DNA of 64,000 nucleotides from an uncultured Lachnospiraceae bacterium (GCA_910586255.1 CAJUHR010000014.1:1-64000); one strand, 5' to 3'. Positions 42,301-52,111 are shown, numbered from the stretch's first letter. Notes: a model not told the origin generated them from the sequence alone. Made by a program: numbers and translations.

Positions 42301-45300
42301 TCTGGTCCAATCCGGATTATGATAGTCCATATAGACCGCGACCTCTTTGTCAAAGGTCAGCGTAACCTTTGTTGACTTTCCGGCCTGATACTTATTATTA
42401 TAGTCGCTGAATTTGGTTTCCCATCCGTTCCACTCACTGCGGAACACTCTAAGCGCCCCGCTCAGCTCATCAAATGCCCCCGGCTCCCCATAAATAATGG
42501 CAAACTTGGAGAATTTATCGCTGGCAAAGGTAACCGTATCCGTGTTTCCGTCCAGATCCTCCAAAAACGTCCACTGACCATCATGAAGCCTCATCACCGC
42601 AAAATCATAGGAAGATCTGCGCAGATTATCCAACACAGGAACCTTGATGCAAAACGGATCATCCGTCTCCGACAGCTGGGTGCGCTTTCCGTCTGTCTCC
42701 TTGTAGACCCGCACATCCGACACCTTTGCGATCCTGACAGAATCCTGTCCGCCAAACAAATCTGTCACCTGGGCCTTTTCCTCTTCCGAGAGAGAGCTTT
42801 CCTCCAGCACAATAGCCGTATGAACACCCTTATTAATCTCATCATCACTGAGAATCGCCGTGGCGGCCTCCCGCATTGTGGATGCCAGTATCCCTGCGCC
42901 GCGCTTGCCCTCCACAGACACATACTCATTAAAATTCTTCTTTCCCGGAATCTCCACTTTGATATTGGTGATCTTCACATGGGATTTATAATCCGGCATC
43001 TGGCCGATCTGAATATCCATATGGTCATTATCCGGCCTGCCTGTGCGGATAATTGTCTGGGAATCGGCATACCCGTTGGTGCTCCACACGCCGCCGATGG
43101 TAAAGGCAATGGTTCCCGGCGCGCTCTTGTCAAAGGTTGCTGTGGCCTTCACCGTGTCCCCCACCTCATAATCCGAATGCCACCGGCTGATCTCTGTCCC
43201 ATAGGTTCCCCAGGATTTCGTCAGCACCGCAATGGGCTCATCCTCCAAAGGCCTGTCATCCTCCACGATCCGGATGGCCTTGATGGACATATCCCCGTCC
43301 TGGGCGCTGATCTGCAGATTTTTGACTTCATGGGGAATCAGATAATTGGACAAGAACCCCTGTATATCCCGATAGGCAAAAAGCGCCTGGCCGTTTACAA
43401 TATAAGTGGGAGTCACCTGCTGCTGTTTTGTCCCGTTTTCACACCGCTCGTCAACTACTGTAAACTGCAGGTTGGGTACATTTTCCTTATCCGCCTCATA
43501 CTCCACCACAAGATATGTTCCCTCGCTTATCTGGTCAATAATATCCTGTTCCTGGTCCAGAGAATTATCCCCTGCGGTCCATCCCCACGGTCCCAGATCA
43601 ATATTCTGAGGGTACCGTTTTCCTTCCTGGTTGATGTTGTCCACATAAGTGCCTTCATTTGAAGAGCGGTAATCCCCCTCCCGGTCCGGCCGCACTCTCT
43701 TTTCATCTCCCGGGTCCGTCACCTTCTCATCGCTGATCCAGATATCCATGATCTGTCCGTCATTGTAGGCGGCCAGCTGAATGGTATCCACCTTCACATC
43801 CCAGCTCAGATGAAGCATATTCCGGAATGAATCCATCCGCATGCTGAAAAACTGTTCCCGGTTTGCCTCCTTGTAGGAAGCCTTATAGCTCTTTCCGTTT
43901 CTCCATTCTCCGTCCACGGAAGCGCCCCAGCTTAAGATCGTCCAGCCTTCAAAATCCGAAACAGCGCACCGGTACTGTACACAGAGATATTTTTCATCCG
44001 GCGCATCCAGAATCCGCTCAATATCCGTGCATACCCAGGCCTGGTTTGGATCTCCGTTTTTGAACAAAGACCTTTCCCTGGGAATCTCCGACCCTACATG
44101 GAGAGTCAGCTCCTCGATCTTTCCGTCACTGTAGGAGCCCAGATTCAGATAACTCACATTGCTCTCTGGCGTGATTTTCATCATCCGCCTCAAATATTTG
44201 ACACTGAATGTCTGGGTCACTTCCTTTGTGGAATCCCCGCTGTCCGCACTGTATCCGGGCCCGTCAACCCATTCCCCGTCAACGGTGGCGCCCCAGCCTA
44301 AAACGCCCCAGTTTTCATGATCCTCCACGCAGGAGTACCGCAGGGTGATCCAGTCTGTGTCCGCACAGTCCAAAAGCCATCCGTCATTTGTCTCATATTT
44401 TCCGTTGGCCTCACCGGAATACAGAAGATAGTCTCCCGGCTCCGTATACTGGGTGGGCTCCAGACGGCCGCCTCCCCCGCCGGATCCGGAGCTGCCCGGC
44501 CCCTTCTTTAAAATATCCACGCTGACAGAGATGACGCCTATCTTATAATTGGCCCACATATCCGTGATCTGGATATTCAGATAATCATTGTCCGGCTTCA
44601 CTTCCTTGGAGATCTCCTTCCCGTCCCCGGTCAGAGTGCTCCACTGTCCGTCAATGTTCATGCCCAGCTGGCTGGACACATATTTGCTGAAATTCACAGT
44701 CACCCGAATCTCATCTCCCGGCTCGTAGTCCGGATTGTAATCAGAAAACTTGGTCTCAAAGCCCTGCCACAGTCCGGTAAATTTGTGGAGATAGCTTCCT
44801 GTATCCGCCTCGCCCTTGCGGACAATCTCCACGGAGATTTCCGTCAGGTTCACGCTGGGCGCACCCTTCATATCGGAAATCTGAATATTCAGATAATCGC
44901 TGTCTGGCACCAGGGTAATGTTTCTCTTTTTTCCCTCGCCTCTGAAGGAATTCCACGCCCCGTCTATGTACAGACCGATCTGGCTGGTCACTGACTTGTT
45001 GAAGGAGGCACAAATCCGCACCTCATCGCCGGGCTCATAGCCTTCCACATAGTCGGTCAGCTTGCACTCATAGCCCACCCACACAGCCGTAAATTCGTGA
45101 AGGCACCGGGTGTCCTCCGGCTCCTCCTGGCCGTTTATGTCGTCCTCTAAGGCCTCACCCTCCATTTCTGCCGGTTTAGACACAGCTTCCTCTGTCTCCT
45201 GAACCCCGGCCGTTGTCTCCGGCTCGCTCTCCGGCTGCCCGTCATTTTCCTTAGCAGCCCTGGTTTCCTGAGCCAGATTGGTGGTGGATGCAATACATAC

Positions 45301-45393
45301 TCCTCCGGAGGTAACAGCCAGAGTCAGGCAAAGCACCATGGACAAGGTTCTCCTTGCCAGCATGTTTCCCCAAAGCCTTGCGAAATGCTTCAT
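39331..45393 (-). CDS. giant secreted repeat protein (2020 aa), putative mannan-binding surface protein
   Basis: Signal peptide at the N-terminus (TLSMVLCLTLAVTSGGVCIA). About ten modules of 90-100 residues recur, each of the form (F-T)-x-A-W-x-G-Y-E-T-x-F-x-D-Y-x-x-x-(Y/F)...TVxLTFDxxV...DDYLNIQITDMxG...(I/V)xLLSVEV. Two adjacent different beta-sandwich modules (about 310-590) lie between copies, and a ZU5-like stretch (about 840-980) sits in the middle. The tail is Ala/Ser/Thr-rich, then acidic. There is no LPXTG, SLH or transmembrane anchor that I can see. It lies 50 nt after the GH26 mannanase gene in one operon, so a polysaccharide-binding role is inferred; the module family is not one I can name. 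Confidence 0.7.
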   Translation of the reverse strand: MKHFARLWGNMLARRTLSMVLCLTLAVTSGGVCIASTTNLAQETRAAKENDGQPESEPETTAGVQETEEAVSKPAEMEGEALEDDINGQEEPEDTRCLHEFTAVWVGYECKLTDYVEGYEPGDEVRICASFNKSVTSQIGLYIDGAWNSFRGEGKKRNITLVPDSDYLNIQISDMKGAPSVNLTEISVEIVRKGEADTGSYLHKFTGLWQGFETKFSDYNPDYEPGDEIRVTVNFSKYVSSQLGMNIDGQWSTLTGDGKEISKEVKPDNDYLNIQITDMWANYKIGVISVSVDILKKGPGSSGSGGGGGRLEPTQYTEPGDYLLYSGEANGKYETNDGWLLDCADTDWITLRYSCVEDHENWGVLGWGATVDGEWVDGPGYSADSGDSTKEVTQTFSVKYLRRMMKITPESNVSYLNLGSYSDGKIEELTLHVGSEIPRERSLFKNGDPNQAWVCTDIERILDAPDEKYLCVQYRCAVSDFEGWTILSWGASVDGEWRNGKSYKASYKEANREQFFSMRMDSFRNMLHLSWDVKVDTIQLAAYNDGQIMDIWISDEKVTDPGDEKRVRPDREGDYRSSNEGTYVDNINQEGKRYPQNIDLGPWGWTAGDNSLDQEQDIIDQISEGTYLVVEYEADKENVPNLQFTVVDERCENGTKQQQVTPTYIVNGQALFAYRDIQGFLSNYLIPHEVKNLQISAQDGDMSIKAIRIVEDDRPLEDEPIAVLTKSWGTYGTEISRWHSDYEVGDTVKATATFDKSAPGTIAFTIGGVWSTNGYADSQTIIRTGRPDNDHMDIQIGQMPDYKSHVKITNIKVEIPGKKNFNEYVSVEGKRGAGILASTMREAATAILSDDEINKGVHTAIVLEESSLSEEEKAQVTDLFGGQDSVRIAKVSDVRVYKETDGKRTQLSETDDPFCIKVPVLDNLRRSSYDFAVMRLHDGQWTFLEDLDGNTDTVTFASDKFSKFAIIYGEPGAFDELSGALRVFRSEWNGWETKFSDYNNKYQAGKSTKVTLTFDKEVAVYMDYHNPDWTRIPADGEEAVIGKTFTRTITPSDDSLTIGIANLNGNGTVKLLNVLVEQDQEKITQFTAAGQKFAASFSAYYEMFVKGNPVTVKLTFDKEVVGTIGYHKDGTAGEVVESGSGASKTLTKTFTPGDDAWNIWIADMNGNSSVNLLNIEITQNVSPIYTFEHCWGAEGDQYSGNIADFCSDYEPGDKVKITAVLDKSSQIKMNVDSGGSDKEVMATGVRVSLTAVSENGGFCIQAGDDSKLPLGLLDVIVEIVEKAPEEEGLFSFTKAWGGDPDNEYTSTFSQHMADGKEFKTNVKTILKLTFDETVGAKLQNYGGEGVIEEGNNKIVQFEITPTIDNFMIQVTSIPAKGKVNLKLVEVTQEEISGDFIYKYTKTWEGLPEEVRNKQMENIQQGKETTVKLTFNKAVKAEIRYNDPAGNYKAVGNDSPSTVVEEKITPCDNYFDVVLAEAEVPVYLLDIELSQESAPEKIVNEFTAAWAGYETTFTEYNSDFVLGHEATVVLTFDQEVDKAQIAYKTTTTDWETTQGAGKIVTLSMTPNQDYMNIQITDMHGQASIKLLSVEVKQDAVEGKHEFKQAWSGYETSFVDYNSSFMPNNKTTVVLTFDQDVKAQVGYHTSENSGWTSKEGEGKIISLDLDNPEPPDDYLNIQITDMKGHESISLLSVVVIQDISKEAAANFSLNDMIMSEDYVHMFTEPGTIILELSDYYDEYELGQGVEVEMNLFSDGNFFARVEDADFVTITDSNETPAEVPSSGEEPVKATDSDAEPAVATGSDAAPAKARTKAKGKTKAVNTESSAELAPADMPETATDSNAEAALATTSNGTPAVTIKPAGSTETSGTLVYENDEDGTMTVRWFGNPQSGAIAVTILEMDGTQVNIDTVDVEENANAVSVKAGAMSAAKKLSAEICPSQTSDSKDDEISMEQDPAKKEEDLTGLPDETLSEVPDMPDGKPEEPDEKTEDEARTEEDIQDSFAEPETAFVEETDYSERETED

Positions 45394-45443
45394 CTTCCTA
45401 TCCTCCTAACCTTTTTCTTTTTTTCACAACCGTTTCCTGTCAT

Positions 45444-48400
45444 TTATTTACGGCGGGATTTATCCTTATCCAGTGCCAGACCGATGACACATCCTGCCGC
45501 CGCCAAAGCCACCAGCCCTGAGAGCAGAGGAAGAATAAATCTGGTCCAGGAGATACCGCTTCCCGCTGTTTCCGCTTCCGAATCCATTATCTCTCCGGCC
45601 GTCTCCCCGCTGCCTGCTGCCTGAGCCTCATCCGGCTGCTCCTGGCTTTCCACATGCTCCGTGACCACAAATTCCGGCGCTGTCTTTCCCGATAACACTG
45701 CCTTGATGTCGTCATAGTACAGCACGCCGCGCACCTCTCCGTTCTCATCGATGGCCGGTGAATCCCCGATTGCATTGACCCACAAACCGAATCCGGAGAT
45801 ATCCGATGCTGTCTCCGGAGACAGAGCCCCCTTGCCGTTCTTATCCCGGAACTCGCCAAAGGGCAGTGTCACCAGCATGGGATCCGTGGCGGACGCATAT
45901 TCCGGATACTCCTGCAGATACGCCTCATAGGATCCTCCGCTGGAGGTGCTGATCTGCACCACCGTCTTCTGATTGTTGCCGTCCGGCTTTATCCAAAGCT
46001 CTAGGGCATCGCATCCGGACCAGTCCGCCTCCTTGGGAAATTCACATCCCGCCCAGCCGTTGCGGGTCTCCATATAGTCAAATTTCAGAGCATATTCCCC
46101 GTCATTCTTAAACTCATCCGACAGGCTGATGCTAAGCTCACAGCCTCCGTCCTTATTGCTGCTCCAGCTGTCCAGCAAAAGATTTGCAAGACCTGCATAG
46201 GATTCAAAATCATCGATCAGCAGCGGATCGTCCGACCGGGGAGCAATGTTGTAGATCACCCGAATCTCCTGAAGCTTTTCTCCCCCTGCGTACAGCCCGA
46301 CTTTTCCGTCTGCCGCCTCCCCCAGCTTCTTTAAGGTGGCCGCATCCAGCACTGCCTCCGCCTGCTTTCCGCTTATCTCTGCCTTGATGGCAACCGGCTC
46401 CCCGCTGCCCTCCAGACGAAACTCCGCATCGGCAACCTCCTCATTGAGCCGCGCCGTAAGCTTTCTCTCCTCCAGGATTCTGACCCCGGCCACCGGCTCC
46501 GTTATATATCCGGTCACCTGTCCGTAGGGCAGGCTCTCGGCTTTCGTGATTCTTCCGGAGAGAATATCCTTCATAATTCCTGCCTGATCCTTTGCAAACA
46601 CGCTGTTCTTGTCATTGTACATGGCCACGAAGGAATCCAAAAGCTCGTGTCCGAACAGCTTTCCTCCCTCTCTCTTCTCCACCACAAAGGGAGAATAATA
46701 CCCGCCGCTTCTGGCGTAATTGGACCACAGCATAAAGTAGCAGCAATCATATTCCGGCTTGGTCATAATATCCAGCATTTCCGTGTACCACTCCGGCCGC
46801 CGGTTTCCTGTCTCCGGGATTCCTCCGGTCTTGACGGAAGACATTCCTGTCTCCGTCACTGCCATCAGCTTTTTATGCTCCTTGGCAAAGGTATCCGTCA
46901 GCTTCAAAGTATTCTCAAAGCTCTGTAGGAAGGTATATCCTTCCGAATCCGGAGCCGGATTGTTGTCGTAGGTGTCAAATCCCACCAGGTCCACATACTC
47001 ATCGCCCGGATACCGCTCCTCGTACTCATCCAGGTTGGCTGCCTCCGAACCGGGCCCGTACAGATACAACAGATTGTGAACATTTTTCTCATCTCTCAGA
47101 TACTCTACCGTATATTTATAATTGCTCTTGTAGGTCTGGGCATCACAGAATGCCTTGCCCCACCAGAACCAGCTTCCCGTATTCTCGTGAAGGGGGCGGA
47201 ACAGCACCGGCCCTTTCACCTGCTTCACATAATCCGCAATCACATCCAGGTGCGCCCGGTAAGCCTCGTTGAAAGCTCCCCCCGGCAATATCTGGTTGGC
47301 ACAGTTCCCGGTCAGCACATAGGAATCTGCCGGTGTAAAATCAAATCCGTCATAGCTGTTGGCAAAATTCCCCTCCAGCTTCACAGTACCGGAGAAATTG
47401 GGCATATGGCTGGACAGGGTGACAATGGCTCCCCTCTCGATGGCTTCGTTGGAAAACAAAGCCGCTGCCTTTATATTTCCCTCGTTGGTATCAGGAATCT
47501 CCGACCCCGGATGGCGCTCATTATACTTGCTGGCAAAGCCTCCGAACAGACCGCCGCAGTCCATTCCCACAATGGCCGCCAGAGAGCCTGTCACATCCTC
47601 CGTATCCGAATCGGACAGCTCTACGGCCCCGGCCTTTAGCACCGTATCCTCCATGTGTCCGTAAAGGGTGGCGTCTGATTCTCCCACCGCCTTTAAATAT
47701 TGATAGAGCGCCACCACAGAAGGGTCTGCCTTCGGGTCTGCCAGCTTCACTTCCTTTGCATAGTCAAAGGAAGTCCCATTGACTGTCAGCGCTCCCTCAC
47801 TGCCGGAAATCACTGTCTCCGTCTTCACGGGAATGGTGGTTTCCTTCAGAAATTTTTCCTTTTTCACATTGCTCAGAGTAATATTGTCAAGCCACACATA
47901 TCCGTGGTAATCCGTATACTCGCCGATAATCAGAAGCATCAGCTTCCCGGGCTTTTCTCTCTGAGTATACTTTTCATCACAGGTCAGGGACAGGTTCACC
48001 AATTTCAGCCCATCCACATCCTCCGCAGGCGTCTCCATGATCCTGCAGGTCTGATCTCCGAAAATATTGTTAGAAAATGCCTTCACCGACAGCTGACCTG
48101 TGGTAAACGCCGCCGGGTCGTAATACAAATCAAAATTCAGAACCTTATAAGGGGAATAATCAATCCCCTCCTCCTCCGTCAGACAAATGCCGGTCTGACT
48201 GTAGCTGTTATCCGTATTGAGAGAATAATCCAGGTTCAGCCGCAGCATCCCCTTGTCCCTGTCATACTCACAGCTTCCGCCGCCTTTAAAGCTGTCCCCG
48301 GACCAGCTGTCGTCATACACCCATCCCTGGTCTCCCTCCTCAAAGTCCCATACCCTGGTCACTTCCCCTGCCTCCGGCTCCCCGAAGGCAACCACAGAGC

Positions 48401-48476
48401 AGACGGGAGAACCCGCCAGTACGAAAGCCATCCCCAAAGCCGCGCCTATCCTGGTTTTCTTCGATCCTCTCTTCAC
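45444..48476 (-). CDS. cell-surface GH26 beta-mannanase with carbohydrate-binding modules
   Basis: 1010 residues. Signal peptide (1-31); a CBM27-like beta-sandwich (about 40-200: RVWDFEEGDQGWVYDDSWSG ... YHGYVWLDNITLSNV); the GH26 barrel (about 240-610) with acid/base Glu in RPLHENTGSWFWWG (about 431) and nucleophile Glu in VTETGMSS (about 542). Then an Ig-like domain, a second CBM23/27-like module (about 745-930, LLIDDFESY ... VLYYDDIKAV) and a C-terminal membrane helix with a basic tail (LALDKDKSRRK). It should be tethered to the membrane and cut mannan outside the cell, feeding the ABC importer encoded just upstream. Confidence 0.9.
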   Translation of the reverse strand: MKRGSKKTRIGAALGMAFVLAGSPVCSVVAFGEPEAGEVTRVWDFEEGDQGWVYDDSWSGDSFKGGGSCEYDRDKGMLRLNLDYSLNTDNSYSQTGICLTEEEGIDYSPYKVLNFDLYYDPAAFTTGQLSVKAFSNNIFGDQTCRIMETPAEDVDGLKLVNLSLTCDEKYTQREKPGKLMLLIIGEYTDYHGYVWLDNITLSNVKKEKFLKETTIPVKTETVISGSEGALTVNGTSFDYAKEVKLADPKADPSVVALYQYLKAVGESDATLYGHMEDTVLKAGAVELSDSDTEDVTGSLAAIVGMDCGGLFGGFASKYNERHPGSEIPDTNEGNIKAAALFSNEAIERGAIVTLSSHMPNFSGTVKLEGNFANSYDGFDFTPADSYVLTGNCANQILPGGAFNEAYRAHLDVIADYVKQVKGPVLFRPLHENTGSWFWWGKAFCDAQTYKSNYKYTVEYLRDEKNVHNLLYLYGPGSEAANLDEYEERYPGDEYVDLVGFDTYDNNPAPDSEGYTFLQSFENTLKLTDTFAKEHKKLMAVTETGMSSVKTGGIPETGNRRPEWYTEMLDIMTKPEYDCCYFMLWSNYARSGGYYSPFVVEKREGGKLFGHELLDSFVAMYNDKNSVFAKDQAGIMKDILSGRITKAESLPYGQVTGYITEPVAGVRILEERKLTARLNEEVADAEFRLEGSGEPVAIKAEISGKQAEAVLDAATLKKLGEAADGKVGLYAGGEKLQEIRVIYNIAPRSDDPLLIDDFESYAGLANLLLDSWSSNKDGGCELSISLSDEFKNDGEYALKFDYMETRNGWAGCEFPKEADWSGCDALELWIKPDGNNQKTVVQISTSSGGSYEAYLQEYPEYASATDPMLVTLPFGEFRDKNGKGALSPETASDISGFGLWVNAIGDSPAIDENGEVRGVLYYDDIKAVLSGKTAPEFVVTEHVESQEQPDEAQAAGSGETAGEIMDSEAETAGSGISWTRFILPLLSGLVALAAAGCVIGLALDKDKSRRK

Positions 48477-48646
48477 CCCTGCACCTCCAAATTTCCTCTA
48501 TTTCTCTTATACCCTGTACAGCTTGAACCTTCTGCAAACCTAACAAAAACCGCAACCTTTTTATTTTAATATTCTTGTTGCTGCTATTTTTAGCTTCTCC
48601 GCCCCAGGCTCCCGGCTTCTCTGCTCATGTCTCCCGCCTGGTCTCA

Positions 48647-48784
48647 GCTTTGGCGTGGACATAGTTTCCCGCCGGACCCTCTTTGCACGCCGGCACTTAG
48701 GCTGCGTATTGTGCAGCCTTAGTACCGCTGCGTGCAAAACGGAGCGAGAGCGCGTCCGGCGGGAAACTATGTCCACGCCGAAGC
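48647..48784. repeat. 138-bp palindromic element E4
   Basis: Perfect 26-bp outer arms (48652-48677 and 48754-48779; left arm starts GGCGTGGACATAGTTTCCCG) extended to about 31 bp with one mismatch. The inner stem is CTTAGGCTGC ... GCAGCCTTAG. It shares the words GACGCGCTCTCGC and GGTACTAA (reverse strand) with the partial copy at 62267. Lies between the permease gene and GH26. Confidence 0.85.
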
Positions 48785-48815
48785 GTACCCCTCGCGACTC
48801 CCCAAACAGCGCTCC

Positions 48816-49661
48816 TCACCCTTTGACAGCCCCCGCCGCCATACCTCCATACACTCTCTTCTGGAATATAAGGAACAAAATCAAAATCGGCGCAATGGTA
48901 ATCAGCACACCTGCACAGATATAATTATACTGATTTCCGTAAGGTCCTGTAAATGTATAAAGCGCGGTAGAAATAGTCTTAAGCTTCGGAGCCTGCAGAT
49001 ACAGGTTTGACGCATAGTACTCGTTGTAGACGCTGACGCCCTTAAGCAGCAGTGATGTCATGATGGCCGGCTTTAAAAGCGGGAACAGAATCTTGAAAAA
49101 CACGCCGAAATAAGTACATCCGTCCATGATCGCCGACTCGTCCAAAGACACCGGAAGATTCTCGAAAAACTGCAGGAAAATATAGATAGAAATAATATCC
49201 GTTCCCATCAGAACGATCATATATCCGTACAGATGATTCACCAGTCCCAGGGAATACATAATCTGATAAATGGTCACCTGCATGGCGATTCCCGGAAGCA
49301 AGGCGGCAAACATAAACAGATTCTGCACCAGCGCCCGTCCCGGAAATTTAAACCGGTTCAGCACATAGGCCAGCATAGATCCCATAAAGATGGACGCAGT
49401 CAGCACCACCATAAGCACCAGCCCGGTATTTATAAATCCCCGCAGCATGCTGGCCTTCTGAACAGCCGTCACAAAATTGTCAAAGTTCAGAAACGATTTG
49501 GGCAGATCCAGAACCGAGGTTTGTGCATACTCCTCATTGGTCTTAAAGGCCGTAAGCACACATACACAGACCGGAATCAGCGCGCACAGCGCCGCAAACA
49601 CCAGTGAAACATACTTTAATATTTCAAATAACAGCGAAAGCCCTTTCTTTTTCTTCATCAC
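48816..49661 (-). CDS. ABC sugar transporter permease, MalG type
   Basis: 281 residues with six membrane segments. The EAA loop is visible as ESAIMDGCTYFGVFFKILFP (about residue 184), typical of CUT1 permeases. Its ATG overlaps the stop of the MalF-type gene (ATGA). With the binding protein and MalF partner it imports mannooligosaccharides; no ATPase gene is here, so a shared MsmK-type ATPase elsewhere is expected (inference). Between it and GH26 lies E4. Confidence 0.9.
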   Translation of the reverse strand: MMKKKKGLSLLFEILKYVSLVFAALCALIPVCVCVLTAFKTNEEYAQTSVLDLPKSFLNFDNFVTAVQKASMLRGFINTGLVLMVVLTASIFMGSMLAYVLNRFKFPGRALVQNLFMFAALLPGIAMQVTIYQIMYSLGLVNHLYGYMIVLMGTDIISIYIFLQFFENLPVSLDESAIMDGCTYFGVFFKILFPLLKPAIMTSLLLKGVSVYNEYYASNLYLQAPKLKTISTALYTFTGPYGNQYNYICAGVLITIAPILILFLIFQKRVYGGMAAGAVKG

Positions 49662-50665
49662 ACTGCCGCTCCTTTCTGTGCCCTTCTCTTCTGCTCTGCT
49701 TTTTTCCTCTTTCTCACCGCTGCCTTGGACTCGTCATCTGTTCCGTTGTCAAATACATAGGCAAAGAACAGCTTCTGAGCAACCGTACAGAGAATGATGA
49801 TCACCAGCAATACGATTGCCATGGCGCAGGCTAAGCCTACCTTCTGGTTCTCATGAGCCAGGCGGTTCATGATGACAAAGTAGGTGCCGGTTCCCATGGT
49901 ACCGTTTGTGATAACGTAAGGCGGCTCGAATGCACTTAAGGAACCGCTGATGGAAAGAATCAGGTTCAGCACAATAATGGACTTGATGCTTGGAAGGATA
50001 ATGTAGCGGAACCGATGCCAGTTGTTGGCTCCGTCCAGAGCCGCCGCCTCATAAAGGTCCGTATCCACCGACATCATGGCTCCAAGGAACATGATCATGT
50101 TCTGTCCCGTATACCGCCACACGGACGTTGCCGCCAGAGCCACATTGTTGATGCTCTGATCCTGCAGCCAGTAGGGAATGTCATCCAGCTTCATCCCAAA
50201 TATCTGCAAGAGGGAGTCAAACACAAACCCGCGGGCATAGAAAAACTTGAAAATAAATCCCACTGCGATACCGCAGATCAGGTAGGGAAAGAACAGGGCC
50301 GCCTTAAACACGGACTCTCCCTTTACCTTAAATACCATCAATGTGGCAAAGAACAATGCCAGCACCAGCTGAACCACCGCACCGCCCATATAGTACACGC
50401 TCACCAACAGCGCGCGGAAAATCTCGGTTCTGTGAAACACATCCACATAGTTAGCCAGCCCTACAAACTTCTTCGGCCCGATATACTTCATATTGTAGAA
50501 GCTGAACTGGACCATTCTCATAAACGGCAGATATGTAAATACAATGAGCAGCAAAAGCGGAGCAAACAAAAAAGTCACGATCACTAAAAACCGCTGCGCC
50601 TCCCTGCTCTTCATTTTCTCGGCAAATGTCTTTTTTCCTACTACGGCACTTTCTCCATTACTCAC
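49658..50665 (-). CDS. ABC sugar transporter permease, MalF type
   Basis: 335 residues. N-terminal cytoplasmic part, then six or more membrane segments, with the EAA motif YEAAALDGANNWHRFRYIIL near 220. The GTG start at 50665 follows AAAGGAG at 7 nt. Pairs with the MalG-type gene immediately downstream. Confidence 0.9.
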   Translation of the reverse strand: MSNGESAVVGKKTFAEKMKSREAQRFLVIVTFLFAPLLLLIVFTYLPFMRMVQFSFYNMKYIGPKKFVGLANYVDVFHRTEIFRALLVSVYYMGGAVVQLVLALFFATLMVFKVKGESVFKAALFFPYLICGIAVGFIFKFFYARGFVFDSLLQIFGMKLDDIPYWLQDQSINNVALAATSVWRYTGQNMIMFLGAMMSVDTDLYEAAALDGANNWHRFRYIILPSIKSIIVLNLILSISGSLSAFEPPYVITNGTMGTGTYFVIMNRLAHENQKVGLACAMAIVLLVIIILCTVAQKLFFAYVFDNGTDDESKAAVRKRKKAEQKRRAQKGAAV

Positions 50666-50740
50666 GGTAAATTCTCCTTTCTCACGACAGTCCGGGCATT
50701 TCTTCTGTAAGCCGACTGCCCGGACTGCTTTTCCCCCTTA

Positions 50741-52111
50741 TCAGTATTTCAGGATATCCACGCCCAGGCTCTCCTGTGCCGCAGTCCATTTTGCATTCCA
50801 CTCTGCCATCAGAGTATCCAGATCCTTTGTCCCGTAAAGAGCGCTCTCCAAAATCTCGCAGTCCGGATAGTCGTTATTGTTGATGCCGACCTCACTCTCG
50901 TTATTCACATCGTCAAACAAGGTCTCCTCGCCCTCGATTGCCGGATTGTTGCTTAGGATCTCCACACCGTCAAACTCAGACAGGGAATCCGGAAGGGGCT
51001 CTGACTTTAATGCCGGGATGGTTCCCTCATCCACGAAGATGGAGGACTCCTCCAAAAGCCATTTCAGATAAACCATAGACGCAATCTGATTCTCCTCCGC
51101 GGCCTTGTTGTTGATGGCGTAGGAGTAGTTTCCATCGCCGGAGGCGTACCGCTTGCCGTCCACCGTGATGGGGAACGGCATGTATCCCACATCCTCCGGC
51201 GTGGCCCCGGCGCCCTTACACTGCTCCACTGCCCAGGAGCCCAGCACCATGGTGGCAATCTCGCCCTTGTTGATCATGCCCTTGGAGGCCTCCCAGTCGC
51301 TGCTGGCCGGGTCGTCCTCCACCAGCTTCCGGCTGACCGCCTCATAGAGCACGTAGTAAACCGCGTAGGGTCCGGACATGTCATCCTTCTTAGCAAAGGG
51401 ATCTTTTGTGTGTGCCAGATTGCCCAGCATGAAATCCGGGTCTCCTGTGGCCGTAACGCCGATATACTGATCCCAGGCTCCCATGGGCCAGCCTGCCGCA
51501 AAGTTGGTATACAGAGGAATGGCGTCCGTGTTGTCCTTGATCTTCTGTAAGCATTCAAGAAACTCGTCCGGTGTGGCCGGCAGCTTGTCGATTCCTGCCT
51601 CCTTCCAGATACGTCTGTTATAAATAACCCCTCCTGCTGTGCCTCCGTTGGGGATTCCGTACTGGATGCCGCCGTAATTTTTATCTGCCAGGAAATTGTA
51701 GATCTCATTGAGAGTCCCAAAATCTCCCAGCGGAGAAAAATACTCAGACATCTCGCTCTTTGCCACCGAGGTGGGAATGTAGCAGATATCTCCCCAGTCT
51801 CCGGTGGGAAGACGCAGATTTAAGGCCTGCTCATAATCCGTGACCGCCTCATACTCCACCGTGATATTGGGATACAGCTTCATAAACTCCTCTGCATAGC
51901 CTTTATAAACTGTGTCCACAATATCGGTCCGGTTGGTCAGGATCTTGATACTGGCCGTGATATCCTGATAATCCTTCCCCAGCTCAAAGGAATCAATACT
52001 GGGAAGATTCACTGCCACCGCATCCGCGCTCTCCCCGGAGCCGCCGCACGCTGACAGCGAAAACGTTATCGCCAAAGCTGTCCCTAAAGCAACCATTTTC
52101 TTAGCTTTCAT
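50741..52111 (-). CDS. ABC sugar-binding lipoprotein (CUT1 family)
   Basis: 456 residues. Lipoprotein signal with lipobox LSAC, so the mature protein starts at Cys and is attached to the membrane. The solute-binding fold has DIVDTVYKGYAEEFMKLYPN, PTGDWGDICYIPTS, MGAWDQYIGVTA and MVLGSWAVEQCK. By position it should bind mannooligosaccharides. The ATG at 52111 has AAGGGTGG 8 nt before it, better than the GTG at 52123. First gene of the transporter-GH26-surface-protein operon. Confidence 0.9.
   Translation of the reverse strand: MKAKKMVALGTALAITFSLSACGGSGESADAVAVNLPSIDSFELGKDYQDITASIKILTNRTDIVDTVYKGYAEEFMKLYPNITVEYEAVTDYEQALNLRLPTGDWGDICYIPTSVAKSEMSEYFSPLGDFGTLNEIYNFLADKNYGGIQYGIPNGGTAGGVIYNRRIWKEAGIDKLPATPDEFLECLQKIKDNTDAIPLYTNFAAGWPMGAWDQYIGVTATGDPDFMLGNLAHTKDPFAKKDDMSGPYAVYYVLYEAVSRKLVEDDPASSDWEASKGMINKGEIATMVLGSWAVEQCKGAGATPEDVGYMPFPITVDGKRYASGDGNYSYAINNKAAEENQIASMVYLKWLLEESSIFVDEGTIPALKSEPLPDSLSEFDGVEILSNNPAIEGEETLFDDVNNESEVGINNNDYPDCEILESALYGTKDLDTLMAEWNAKWTAAQESLGVDILKY

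Noticed and set aside
39331..45393. CRISPR or DNA-level tandem array in the giant repeat gene
   Set aside because: The repeats are at protein level, diverged at DNA level and without spacers; a modular surface protein explains them.
48561..48924. Two short frames on opposite strands that begin with the same peptide (MDIVSRRT)
   Set aside because: Both come from the arms of the palindrome E4; not genes.
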